A DNA stretch of 55,907 nt from an uncultured Lachnospiraceae bacterium (GTDB lineage Bacteria; Bacillota; Clostridia; Lachnospirales; Lachnospiraceae): positions 56,917 to 112,823 of the forward strand of contig CAJTOL010000009.1 in NCBI GenBank assembly GCA_910577645.1. Direction: 5' to 3'. The translations under genes and the position numbers were made by a program. Shown piece by piece: positions 26,133 through 32,410 of the stretch. A model generated the notes under the pieces. It was not told the DNA's origin, made no database searches, and worked only from the letters and a program-made list of their open reading frames with translations. Position 1 is the stretch's first letter. Every line of letters starts with the position of its first letter.

Positions 26133-26389
26133 AATTATTATTAGCCTTAAGAAATGAAATACAACCAATTAAGGACACATTACAAGAAACAAGAAACGAA
26201 CTACATGATTTCCGCTTATATGTAGAAAATGAAATAGAACCTAAAATTCAATTATTGGCAGAAAATTATGTCCCAGCGGCTAAACGTTATGAAAAAGCAA
26301 TGCCGGAAATCGATGAAGTCAAAAGAGACCTTGATATTCTAAAAAAAGTAGTGGCTGAACACAGTGAAAAACTACAAAAAATCGGTTAG
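26120..26389 (+). CDS. Coiled-coil protein, paralogue 2
   Basis: An 89-residue paralogue of the protein at 25362. The first nine residues (MSDNELLLA) and the last segment (DLDILKKVVAEHSEKLQKIG) are nearly the same, also at DNA level, while the middle is shorter, lacks the KQDIQST repeats and carries IKDTLQETRNELHDFRLYV and ENEIEPKIQLLAENYVPAAKRY. The start follows AAGGAGG. Its last 18 bases overlap the 3' end of a small minus-strand gene. Function unknown; its place at the end of an inovirus remnant suggests phage cargo or a host gene captured by tandem duplication. Confidence 0.75.
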   Translation: MSDNELLLALRNEIQPIKDTLQETRNELHDFRLYVENEIEPKIQLLAENYVPAAKRYEKAMPEIDEVKRDLDILKKVVAEHSEKLQKIG

Positions 26390-26512
26390 AATATTCTGAA
26401 AACTCTTAGATTCCTTTCTAGAATCCGTAATAAACAAACGATTAATACAGCCTTCTAACATAGCGCACTCATTATAAGCCAACTGTAAATCACGTATTAC
26501 TTCTTTTTCCAT
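26372..26512 (-). CDS. Small protein following the Zot pseudogene (46 residues)
   Basis: ATG at 26512 is preceded by AGGGAGG at normal spacing and overlaps the last codons of the Zot reading frame by 16 bases. The frame encodes 46 residues, mostly helical (EVIRDLQLAYNECAMLEG, CINRLFITDSRKESK), ending at 26372 inside the 3' end of coiled-coil gene 2 on the opposite strand. No family recognised. The coupling to Zot suggests a phage gene that survived the decay of its neighbour. Confidence 0.5.
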   Translation of the reverse strand: MEKEVIRDLQLAYNECAMLEGCINRLFITDSRKESKSFQNILTDFL

Positions 26513-27145
26513 CTTCTTAATACCTCCCTTTGTTCTTTTAACTGGTCAAGAAACGACTCCCTCTTTCTTTGATATTCTGGTAATGGCTCCCCTTCAAAAT
26601 CCGGGAGTTTCGGTAGATCAAAACTCTTGAAGTATTTTACATACTTCGGGATGTAGGTAAGCCAGATGGAGCCAGAAGGAGAGAGTCTATGTTGTAATTA
26701 TCCACTATCTTACTTTCTCCCTGGGCGGAACGGTCTGCGTGGACTACCGTTAAGTGCTTGGTTACACGCCTGGCAATGGACAGAAAATTACAAAAGTTTT
26801 GCACAATATACAGATGGTCTGTCATATCCCGTATCTTTTTATCCACATCAAAGGACTGACTGAATAGATACACAACATGGCGGTATTGCCGCTGATACTT
26901 AAAGTAGACCTTTACGTATTCCGGAAAGGACTTGAAATTCCGGTTATCCCAGACAAGGCCAACCTCATCTACAAGGATAAGAGCGTTGGGAGGGAAGGAC
27001 ACCTTTCCAAAGTCTTCCGTCTTAAATTGATAACAGCCGGGGAGTTCCCAGTCAAAATATACCTGCCAGCTAAGGTGGTTTTTCCGGCTCCCTTTTTTCC
27101 AAAGACCATGTAGAGCTTATAGGGGTTCCGGTATTTTATAATCAA
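26497..27145 (-). pseudogene. Frameshifted Zot / filamentous phage pI-like assembly ATPase
   Basis: Three reading frames together make a Zonular occludens toxin-like protein. Frame 1 starts at TTG 27145 after AAGGGG: IIKYRNPYKLYMVFGKKGAGKTT, the Walker A. Frame 2 covers GCYQF, PPNALILVDEVGLVWDNRNFK (Walker B region), VYLFSQSFDVDKKIRD. Frame 3 near the end reads IWLTYIPKYVKYFKSFDLPKLP to stop at 26497. A deletion of roughly 12-15 codons after the Walker A accounts for the first shift. Zot/pI drives extrusion of inovirus particles; it lacks the membrane helix and periplasmic part of full-length pI. Certainly non-functional as read. Confidence 0.8.
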
Positions 27146-27360
27146 GACCCCTTATTTAATATCTGGAATATTACCGCTAACGAGATAGGAACTAGGATGA
27201 AAGCAGTCAGCCAGCCGGGAAGATAACCGACACAGATGAAGAGCCAGGATACCGCGCGGATAATGGACTGAATCGTTGTCATCAGCAATTGGAACATGTT
27301 AATGACAAAATTTACAATGGTCTCTACAAAAGCGGCTACAGAATCAAAGAACGCGAACAT
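27142..27360 (-). CDS. pVI-like small inovirus membrane protein
   Basis: A 72-residue protein with two or three hydrophobic helices (FVETIVNFVINMFQLLM, IIRAVSWLFICVGYLPGWLTAFILVPISLAVIF) and almost no polar loops. Its ATG touches the stop codon of the pIII-like gene, behind GGAGGTGG, and its stop overlaps the Zot start. Size, topology and position immediately before Zot match the minor coat protein pVI/DUF2523-type proteins of filamentous phages. The frame is intact, but the module around it is not, so expression is doubtful. Confidence 0.65.
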   Translation of the reverse strand: MFAFFDSVAAFVETIVNFVINMFQLLMTTIQSIIRAVSWLFICVGYLPGWLTAFILVPISLAVIFQILNKGS

Positions 27361-28084
27361 TTAACCACCTCCCCGGAAGCGATACCAGCCGATACATAGC
27401 AGAGCGATTGTGAGAGTGAGAGAGAAGCCTATGGGGATGTTAAAGGAGCCTAGAGTCATGTAAATGCCGTTTAGGAAATAGGCCACATCCTCCAAAGGGG
27501 CCACGAAAGTATCAAAAGGATTTTGGAATTCAAAGTCCTCAATCTTATCTTTGGTATCCGCAAGGAGTTTATCTTCCTCTTCCTGATATTTATTAAGGGT
27601 ATCCGAAAGATTTTGATTGGACTGGTTTAATCCGGAATTATCATAGCCGTTTACAATGTTAACATGGCCATTAAACCCGAAATTAAAATCAGAAGCGCGA
27701 CATATAAAGGACATAGAAGTTACAAAACCTAAATCCAATGTCGCTTCCCAATAAGCCTGTGAATAATTAATGAGAAACTTTGAAATTGCCGTATTTTCCC
27801 AAACATTCGCTGAATTATTTCGCCTGCGATTAAATCCGATTGATGGAGTAAGCAGATTTTAAATTCCCGGACATAGTATAATACTGAACGATAACCTGGA
27901 CATTTTTTAATGTAACTGTATTGCTAAAGCCTGGAATGTTATTCACAGTCGCATAGGTATCTATAAAATCCATATCCGGCTCCACATAATCCGCATTGCC
28001 AGGAGTACCGGGAGCCGGCAAGGCGTAAGCAACCTGAGTAAACAGGATGGTAAATATCAATGAAAAAACAAATAATTTCCGCAT
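27361..28084 (-). pseudogene. pIII-like inovirus surface protein, frameshifted
   Basis: The N-terminal frame starts at 28084 after AAAGGCGGGG with a classic signal peptide (MRKLFVFSLIFTILFTQVAYA, cut after ALA-like residues) and runs to a stop at 27830. A second frame, open from about 27855, continues with a Gly/Asn-rich then acidic helical region and ends in a C-terminal membrane anchor (GFSLTLTIALLCIGWY) and a basic tail at 27361. Signal peptide plus C-terminal anchor, upstream of pVI-like and Zot genes, is the architecture of the pIII adsorption protein. One frameshift near 27840 splits it. Confidence 0.65.
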
Positions 28085-28104
28085 AACCCCGCCTTTCCTC
28101 AAAT

Positions 28105-28134
28105 TTGACAAATCCGGAAAACCTATGCTAAAAT
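28105..28134 (+). promoter_or_regulatory. Sigma-A promoter of ttcA-xer
   Basis: TTGACA at 28105-28110 and TAAAAT at 28129-28134 with an 18-base spacer, about 90 bases before ttcA, next to the right edge of the phage remnant. Confidence 0.65.
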
Positions 28135-28163
28135 AGCAGAAGCTTTTGATTGGAAAACTCAAC

Positions 28164-28203
28164 TTTAACTATTCGCGAAAGAATAGTTTAACGAATAGTT
28201 AAA
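28164..28203. repeat. Cluster of three CGAATAGTTAAA-type elements in the ttcA leader
   Basis: The element occurs inverted at 28164-28175, direct with changes at about 28180-28191, and direct at 28192-28203. The outer two form a perfect 12-bp inverted repeat and the last two are spaced exactly 12 bases. It lies downstream of the promoter, so it could be an operator, an RNA hairpin or a phage site. Confidence 0.6.
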
Positions 28204-28226
28204 TAGATTGGAAAGGACTTCTTTTC

Positions 28227-28958
28227 ATGAAGTTTCAGCGTTTACTAAGTTTAACTCGACAGGCCATTGATGCCTACCATATGATTGATGAAAATGATCG
28301 CATTGCAGTGGGAATTTCTGGAGGAAAAGACAGTCTTGCTCTTCTATATGCTCTAAATGGGCTTATGAAATTTTATCCTAAAAAATTTTCTATAGTGGGA
28401 ATTACTGTGGATCTGGGGCTTGGCCATTTGTCTTTAGAATCCGTACAATTACTTTGCGATAAATTGTCTATTCCGTATTTCGTTGTAACTACTGATATAG
28501 GAAATATATTGTTTGACATTCGCAAGGAATCAAATCCCTGCTCTTTATGTGCAAAAATGCGAAAAGGGGCTTTAAATTTAAAAGCAAAAGAACTTGGATG
28601 CAATAAAATTGCCTATGCCCATCACAAAGACGATGTAATTGAAACCATGCTGCTCTCCCTTTTATATGAAGGCCGTTTTCATGTGTTTTCTCCTAATACC
28701 TATCTGGATCGGATGGATTTATCTGTTATTCGACCCATGATTTATGTTTCAGAATCAGAAGTGATTGGTTTTCAAAACAAATACAATCTTCCAGTATGTA
28801 AAAATCCTTGTCCTGTTGACGGTCATACTAAACGGGAATATGCTAAAAATCTGGTCAAACAACTGGAACAGGAAAATCCGGGAGCTAAAACTTGTATGTT
28901 TCATGCTATATTAGAGGGGAATATTGATGGTTGGGAAAAAAGAGGTGATCTTTTATGA
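28227..28958 (+). CDS. TtcA-like tRNA thiolation ATP pyrophosphatase
   Basis: A 243-residue N-type PP-loop enzyme with the ATP motif SGGKDSLALL near residue 30, a CSLCAKMRKGAL cysteine pair in the middle, the AYAHHKDDVIETMLLSLLYEGR stretch typical of TtcA, and a third conserved cysteine in NPCPVDGHTKR. TtcA proteins 2-thiolate cytidine 32 in tRNA using an iron-sulfur cluster held by the cysteines; the exact substrate here is inferred. The start follows AAAGGA. The stop overlaps the recombinase start by four bases. Confidence 0.87.
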   Translation: MKFQRLLSLTRQAIDAYHMIDENDRIAVGISGGKDSLALLYALNGLMKFYPKKFSIVGITVDLGLGHLSLESVQLLCDKLSIPYFVVTTDIGNILFDIRKESNPCSLCAKMRKGALNLKAKELGCNKIAYAHHKDDVIETMLLSLLYEGRFHVFSPNTYLDRMDLSVIRPMIYVSESEVIGFQNKYNLPVCKNPCPVDGHTKREYAKNLVKQLEQENPGAKTCMFHAILEGNIDGWEKRGDLL

Positions 28959-30010
28959 AGAATCTTTCTTATCATGAACAAAAAGATATCGAAAATGTAA
29001 AGCGATTAAGAGAACTTATTGGAGCGCTTCCCCTCTTCTGCCCAGAGTTTTTCCGTGGTATTGAACCAAGAACCTCATCAAGAACCAGAATCGCCTACGC
29101 CTATGATTTAAACGTATTCTTTCACTTTTTGCAAGAAGAAAATCCTTATTTTCGTGTCAAAGATATAAAGGAAATTTCTCTGGAAGATTTAGACCAGATT
29201 ACCGTTACAGATCTGGAAGAATATATGGAATATCTAAAATATCGAGACAATGCTCAAGGCCAGGAAATAGTAAACCGGGAACGGGGAATCATGAGAAAAA
29301 TTTCCTCGTTGAAAAGCTTCTATAACTATTTCTTTCGGACAGAAAAGTTAAAAAACAATCCGGCGGCTTTGGTTCAACTTCCAAAGCTTCATGAAAAAGA
29401 AATTATTCGGTTAGATATTGACGAGGTGGTTCTCCTTTTGGATGAGGTAGAAAAAGGAGACAATCTTACTCCCAAGCAAAAAACCTTCCATGATAAAACA
29501 AAGGTACGCGATTTGGCTCTTCTTACTCTTATGTTAGGTACTGGTATTCGTGTTTCTGAATGTGTGGGATTGAATCTCAATGATGTAGACTTAAAAAACG
29601 GCGGAATTCAAATTCACAGAAAAGGAGGAAAAGAGGTCACTGTTTATTTTGGCCGTGAAGTGGAGGACGCTCTCCTGGACTACTTAGATGAGCGGGGAAA
29701 AATTTTTCCGGAAAAAGGTCATGAGGATGCGTTATTTCTCTCGCTGCAAAAAAAGCGTTTAGCAGTAAGAAGCGTTGAAAATCTGGTTAAAAAATATTCC
29801 CGTACAGTAACACCTAACAAAAAAATCACCCCCCACAAGCTTCGCAGTACCTATGGAACCAATCTGTACCGGGAAACCGGAGACATCTATCTGGTAGCAG
29901 ATGTTCTGGGACACAGCGATGTAAATACTACTAAAAAGCATTACGCTGCACTGGAGGACGAGCGCCGCAGAAGCGCTAGAAATGCAGTAAAGCTTCGTAA
30001 AGAATTATAA
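28955..30010 (+). CDS. Xer-type tyrosine recombinase
   Basis: A 351-residue tyrosine recombinase: N-terminal SAM-like domain (about residues 30-140) and catalytic domain with Arg in GTGIRVSECVGL, Lys in RKGGKEV, His-x-x-Arg in THKLRSTYGTN-like PHKLRST, and HxxxxxxxTKKHYAAL containing the nucleophilic Tyr. Length exceeds XerC/XerD (about 300) modestly. It overlaps ttcA and sits near lexA, a host-type context in Lachnospiraceae, so I read it as chromosomal. Whether it resolves chromosome dimers is not shown; the nearby inovirus remnant is notable because many such phages integrate through host Xer. Confidence 0.88.
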   Translation: MKNLSYHEQKDIENVKRLRELIGALPLFCPEFFRGIEPRTSSRTRIAYAYDLNVFFHFLQEENPYFRVKDIKEISLEDLDQITVTDLEEYMEYLKYRDNAQGQEIVNRERGIMRKISSLKSFYNYFFRTEKLKNNPAALVQLPKLHEKEIIRLDIDEVVLLLDEVEKGDNLTPKQKTFHDKTKVRDLALLTLMLGTGIRVSECVGLNLNDVDLKNGGIQIHRKGGKEVTVYFGREVEDALLDYLDERGKIFPEKGHEDALFLSLQKKRLAVRSVENLVKKYSRTVTPNKKITPHKLRSTYGTNLYRETGDIYLVADVLGHSDVNTTKKHYAALEDERRRSARNAVKLRKEL

Positions 30011-30038
30011 AACTAAATTATACGGAGGATTTTATACT

Positions 30039-30476
30039 ATGGCAGAGACTATGAGCAGAGATACCCAGGTACATTGGAGAGACAGAAAACATGTTCTTTG
30101 GTTTCCCTGGACATTTACAAAATATTATATTACCAATGAACGCTTAATGATTGAACAGGGATTTTTTAAAACTGTAGTAGACGAAACCTTGCTGTACCGT
30201 ATTGTAGATATCACCATGGAGCAAACTCTGGCTGGAAAAATATTTGGCACAGGAACTCTTATTATCACTGCAAAAGTTGATAAGACGCCGGAAATCCATT
30301 TGGAAAACATTGCAAAGCCCAGAAAGATCAGAGCAATGCTTTCCGACCTGGTGGAGGCCTCCCGCCATCAGCGGAATGTAGTTGGAAAAGAGTTCTACAG
30401 TAACTCCAGTTCCTCTGCTGCTCAGGAAGATTGGGATGAGGAGGATGAATTCCCGACGGATAACGATTCTGAATAA
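30039..30476 (+). CDS. Bacterial PH-domain protein
   Basis: A 145-residue protein dominated by a bPH2-like domain (about residues 25-110): TKYYITNERLMIEQGFF, LLYRIVDITMEQTLAGKIFGTGTL, then IHLENIAKPRKIRAML. A short acidic tail (DWDEEDEFPTDND) follows. Unlike YdbS-type relatives there is no membrane helix, so it is probably cytosolic. Function of these domains is poorly known. The start follows CGGAGGA, 28 bases after the recombinase. Confidence 0.8.
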   Translation: MAETMSRDTQVHWRDRKHVLWFPWTFTKYYITNERLMIEQGFFKTVVDETLLYRIVDITMEQTLAGKIFGTGTLIITAKVDKTPEIHLENIAKPRKIRAMLSDLVEASRHQRNVVGKEFYSNSSSSAAQEDWDEEDEFPTDNDSE

Positions 30477-30495
30477 AAGATAGATTTAAGGAGGG

Positions 30496-30534
30496 GTTGC
30501 AAAATGAATCCAGGTGGCTATTTCATTTTGCAAC
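30496..30534 (+). terminator. Probable terminator after the PH-domain gene
   Basis: A 13-bp perfect stem (GTTGCAAAATGAA and its complement) with a 13-base loop. The following sequence is only moderately T-rich. Confidence 0.55.
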
Positions 30535-30624
30535 ATCTCTTATTCTTTGCGGTACAAATCCTTTTACCCCTGTTTTTATCCAAAGCAAACTGAGGAAGAA
30601 CCTTATTAAAAAATAGTAAAACAA

Positions 30625-30933
30625 CTAAAAAGATGGCTCAAAATAAACAATAGTTAAATAGCGGCCGGCATGAATTGTATCCTCTGTAAGACCGTTGATC
30701 CGTTTTAGCTCATAAACATACTCTTCTGTCGTCAAAAATTCATATGGACAATATCTTTCTGCCAATTTCCACAAACTATCCCCTTCTTGAATTATAATAC
30801 TCTTATAATACTTCGTATAAGTCAACGAATCTGGCTCCCTTGCCAAAATGTTCAATTTAATAAATCCCAATAGATTTAAGCCAACTATAAATGCTGCTGC
30901 CCATAGCAATACCTTTCTCCTGCCTTTTTCCAT
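30625..30933 (-). CDS. YneA-like SOS-induced LysM cell-division suppressor
   Basis: A 102-residue protein with an N-terminal membrane helix (VLLWAAAFIVGLNLLGFI) and a C-terminal LysM domain (IIIQEGDSLWKLAERYC to INGLTEDTIHAGRYLTI). It is divergent from lexA and shares its LexA-box-rich control region. This is the arrangement and architecture of Bacillus subtilis YneA, which blocks division during the SOS response; I infer the same here. ATG 30933 follows GGGGGAG. Overall sequence identity to YneA is not assessed. Confidence 0.8.
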   Translation of the reverse strand: MEKGRRKVLLWAAAFIVGLNLLGFIKLNILAREPDSLTYTKYYKSIIIQEGDSLWKLAERYCPYEFLTTEEYVYELKRINGLTEDTIHAGRYLTIVYFEPSF

Positions 30934-30980
30934 ACTGCTCCCCCTCTTTTGTATTCAAAATAAAGATTATATGTCTGTTT

Positions 30981-30992
30981 GAACATACGTTC
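30981..30992. promoter_or_regulatory. LexA box 1
   Basis: GAACATACGTTC is a near-perfect palindrome matching the Gram-positive LexA box (CGAACRNRYGTTYC). It lies downstream of the yneA-like -10. Confidence 0.85.
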
Positions 30993-31005
30993 TCTTTGTA
31001 TTCAT

Positions 31006-31034
31006 ACTATACTATAGGAACATATGTTTGTCAA
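31006..31034 (-). promoter_or_regulatory. Promoter of the yneA-like gene
   Basis: On the minus strand TTGACA (31034-31029) and TATAGT (31011-31006) are 17 bases apart, with LexA box 2 between them. Confidence 0.75.
31018..31029. promoter_or_regulatory. LexA box 2
   Basis: GAACATATGTTT lies inside the -35/-10 spacer of the yneA-like promoter, so bound LexA would block it directly. Confidence 0.85.
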
Positions 31035-31052
31035 TAACTTTTTCAAAAGTAC

Positions 31053-31064
31053 AAACGAATGTTT
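31053..31064. promoter_or_regulatory. LexA box 3
   Basis: AAACGAATGTTT, flanked by C and G to give a 14-base palindrome-like site, overlaps the -35 hexamer of the lexA promoter and indicates autoregulation. Confidence 0.8.
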
Positions 31065-31091
31065 GCATTTTTGAAATAAATGTGATAGTAT
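31063..31091 (+). promoter_or_regulatory. Promoter of lexA
   Basis: TTGCAT at 31063-31068 and TAGTAT at 31086-31091 with a 17-base spacer; box 3 overlaps the -35. Confidence 0.65.
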
Positions 31092-31138
31092 TATACCAGA
31101 ACAAATATTCTGTCATAATTACAATTAAGGAGGACTAT

Positions 31139-31756
31139 ATGCCAAGTGGGAAAATTACTGCAAAGCAGCAGGAAATTTTAGAATATATTAAAGAAACGAT
31201 TTTAAAAAAGGGATATCCGCCAGCAGTCCGTGAAATCTGCGAAGCCGTTCATTTAAAGTCTACATCTTCTGTCCACTCGCATCTGGAAACTTTAGAGCAA
31301 AATGGATATATCCGCAGAGACCCGACAAAACCTCGTGCCATCGAGATTTTGGACGATTGCTTTAATCTTACCAGACGGGAAGTTGTCAATGTTCCAATTC
31401 TTGGCTCCATTGCTGCCGGACAGCCTCTTCTCGCCCAGGAGAATATTGAGAACTACTTTCCCATACCAGTAGATGTCCTTCCTAATGCAGAGATTTTTAT
31501 GCTGAAGGTAAAAGGAGAAAGTATGATCAATGCCGGAATCTATAATGGAGATCATATTCTTGTGGCTCAGCAATCCCATGCGGATAATGGAGAGATTGTG
31601 GTTGCATTGTTAGAGGATTCTGCTACGGTAAAGCGTTTCTATAAAGAGGATAACCATTACCGTCTTCAGCCGGAAAATGATTTTATGGAACCCATTATCT
31701 GCAATGAAGTTCAAATATTAGGGAAAGTTGTAGGCCTGATGCGGATTATGAATTAG
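31139..31756 (+). CDS. lexA: SOS repressor LexA
   Basis: A 205-residue LexA: winged-helix N-terminus (QQEILEYIKETI, VREICEAVHLKSTSSVHSHL) and a C-terminal S24 self-cleavage domain with the Ala93-Gly94 scissile bond in IAAGQP, the nucleophile Ser128 in KGESMINAG and general base Lys165 in ATVKRFYK. RecA-stimulated autocleavage derepresses SOS genes, here itself and the divergent yneA-like gene. The ATG at 31139 follows AAGGAGGA; the frame is open upstream through the operator region without a start of merit. Confidence 0.96.
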   Translation: MPSGKITAKQQEILEYIKETILKKGYPPAVREICEAVHLKSTSSVHSHLETLEQNGYIRRDPTKPRAIEILDDCFNLTRREVVNVPILGSIAAGQPLLAQENIENYFPIPVDVLPNAEIFMLKVKGESMINAGIYNGDHILVAQQSHADNGEIVVALLEDSATVKRFYKEDNHYRLQPENDFMEPIICNEVQILGKVVGLMRIMN

Positions 31757-31829
31757 GTATGCTGTTCACCTTTGGCCAGTTTTGTTAGAAAATTTGTTAA
31801 AAAATAGGTGTGGCTGGGGCGTACACCCA

Positions 31830-31863
31830 AAAGGGGCCGGTCTCTTAAGAGACCGGCCCCTTT
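31830..31863. terminator. Bidirectional terminator between lexA and the HPr-like gene
   Basis: A perfect 15-bp GC-rich stem with a TTAA loop (31830-31844 with 31849-31863) separates the two convergent genes, with A and T at its ends. Confidence 0.85.
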
Positions 31864-31876
31864 CCTGATGCTTTCT

Positions 31877-32116
31877 TTATGCTACTGCAACGTGCTTTTC
31901 CATAGTTCCTAAAAACTCTTCAAAAGCCTCGTCCTCACCATTGTACTCTACGGTTAATACCCTGGTTAAATCCAGGCTTAAAACGCCTAACAGGGATTTT
32001 GCATCAATTATAATGCGGTTGTAAAATACATTGATGTCAAAGTCACACTTTTCTGCTTCCTGAACGAACTTCTTTGCAGCCGCAATAGACGGCAACATAA
32101 TCTTTTTCTGTTTCAT
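31877..32116 (-). CDS. HPr-like protein lacking the active-site histidine
   Basis: A 79-residue HPr-fold protein. The segment around the regulatory serine is kept (IDAKSLLGVLSLDL, compare AKSIMG with Ser46), but the N-terminal region that should hold phosphorylatable His15 reads KKIMLPSIAAAKKFVQEAEKC with no histidine. It therefore cannot act as a PTS phosphocarrier; by analogy with Crh it might be phosphorylated on serine and act in carbon regulation. The start at 32116 follows AAAGGAGAT; an upstream extension was rejected. It has its own promoter. Confidence 0.82.
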   Translation of the reverse strand: MKQKKIMLPSIAAAKKFVQEAEKCDFDINVFYNRIIIDAKSLLGVLSLDLTRVLTVEYNGEDEAFEEFLGTMEKHVAVA

Positions 32117-32168
32117 AATCTTAATCTCCTTTGAACTATAAAAATTAAAAGTGTTTTGTGTTAAAATA

Positions 32169-32197
32169 TATATATCATGGCTTCTGCCAATTGTCAA
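32169..32197 (-). promoter_or_regulatory. Promoter of the HPr-like gene
   Basis: Minus-strand TTGACA (32197-32192) and TATATA (32174-32169) with 17 bases between. Confidence 0.7.
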
Positions 32198-32310
32198 ATA
32201 TTGAATTTTTTTCCTGTAAGGACTTACATTTTATATGTTTTACCGGTTATTTCCAGTGAATCCCTTTTTGTTTTTTGCATAATTCACACACATTTTCCGA
32301 CATAAAAAAC

Positions 32311-32353
32311 GGTTCCCCTTTATATTTTATTGATTTCGCATGAAAGGGGAACC
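32311..32353 (-). terminator. Terminator of the phosphofructokinase gene
   Basis: An 11-bp perfect stem (GGTTCCCCTTT at 32311-32321 with its complement at 32343-32353) followed on the minus strand by a T-rich tail; it is also T-rich on the other side. Confidence 0.75.
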
Positions 32354-32410
32354 AGATTTTTTACAAATCGCTCAATATATGGTTAAGTACCCTCAGTGAA
32401 CAATGGCACC

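Noticed and set aside
28955..30010. Tyrosine recombinase as the integrase of the inovirus remnant
   Set aside because: It overlaps host ttcA in an operon, faces away from the remnant, and sits in a host-type neighbourhood with lexA.
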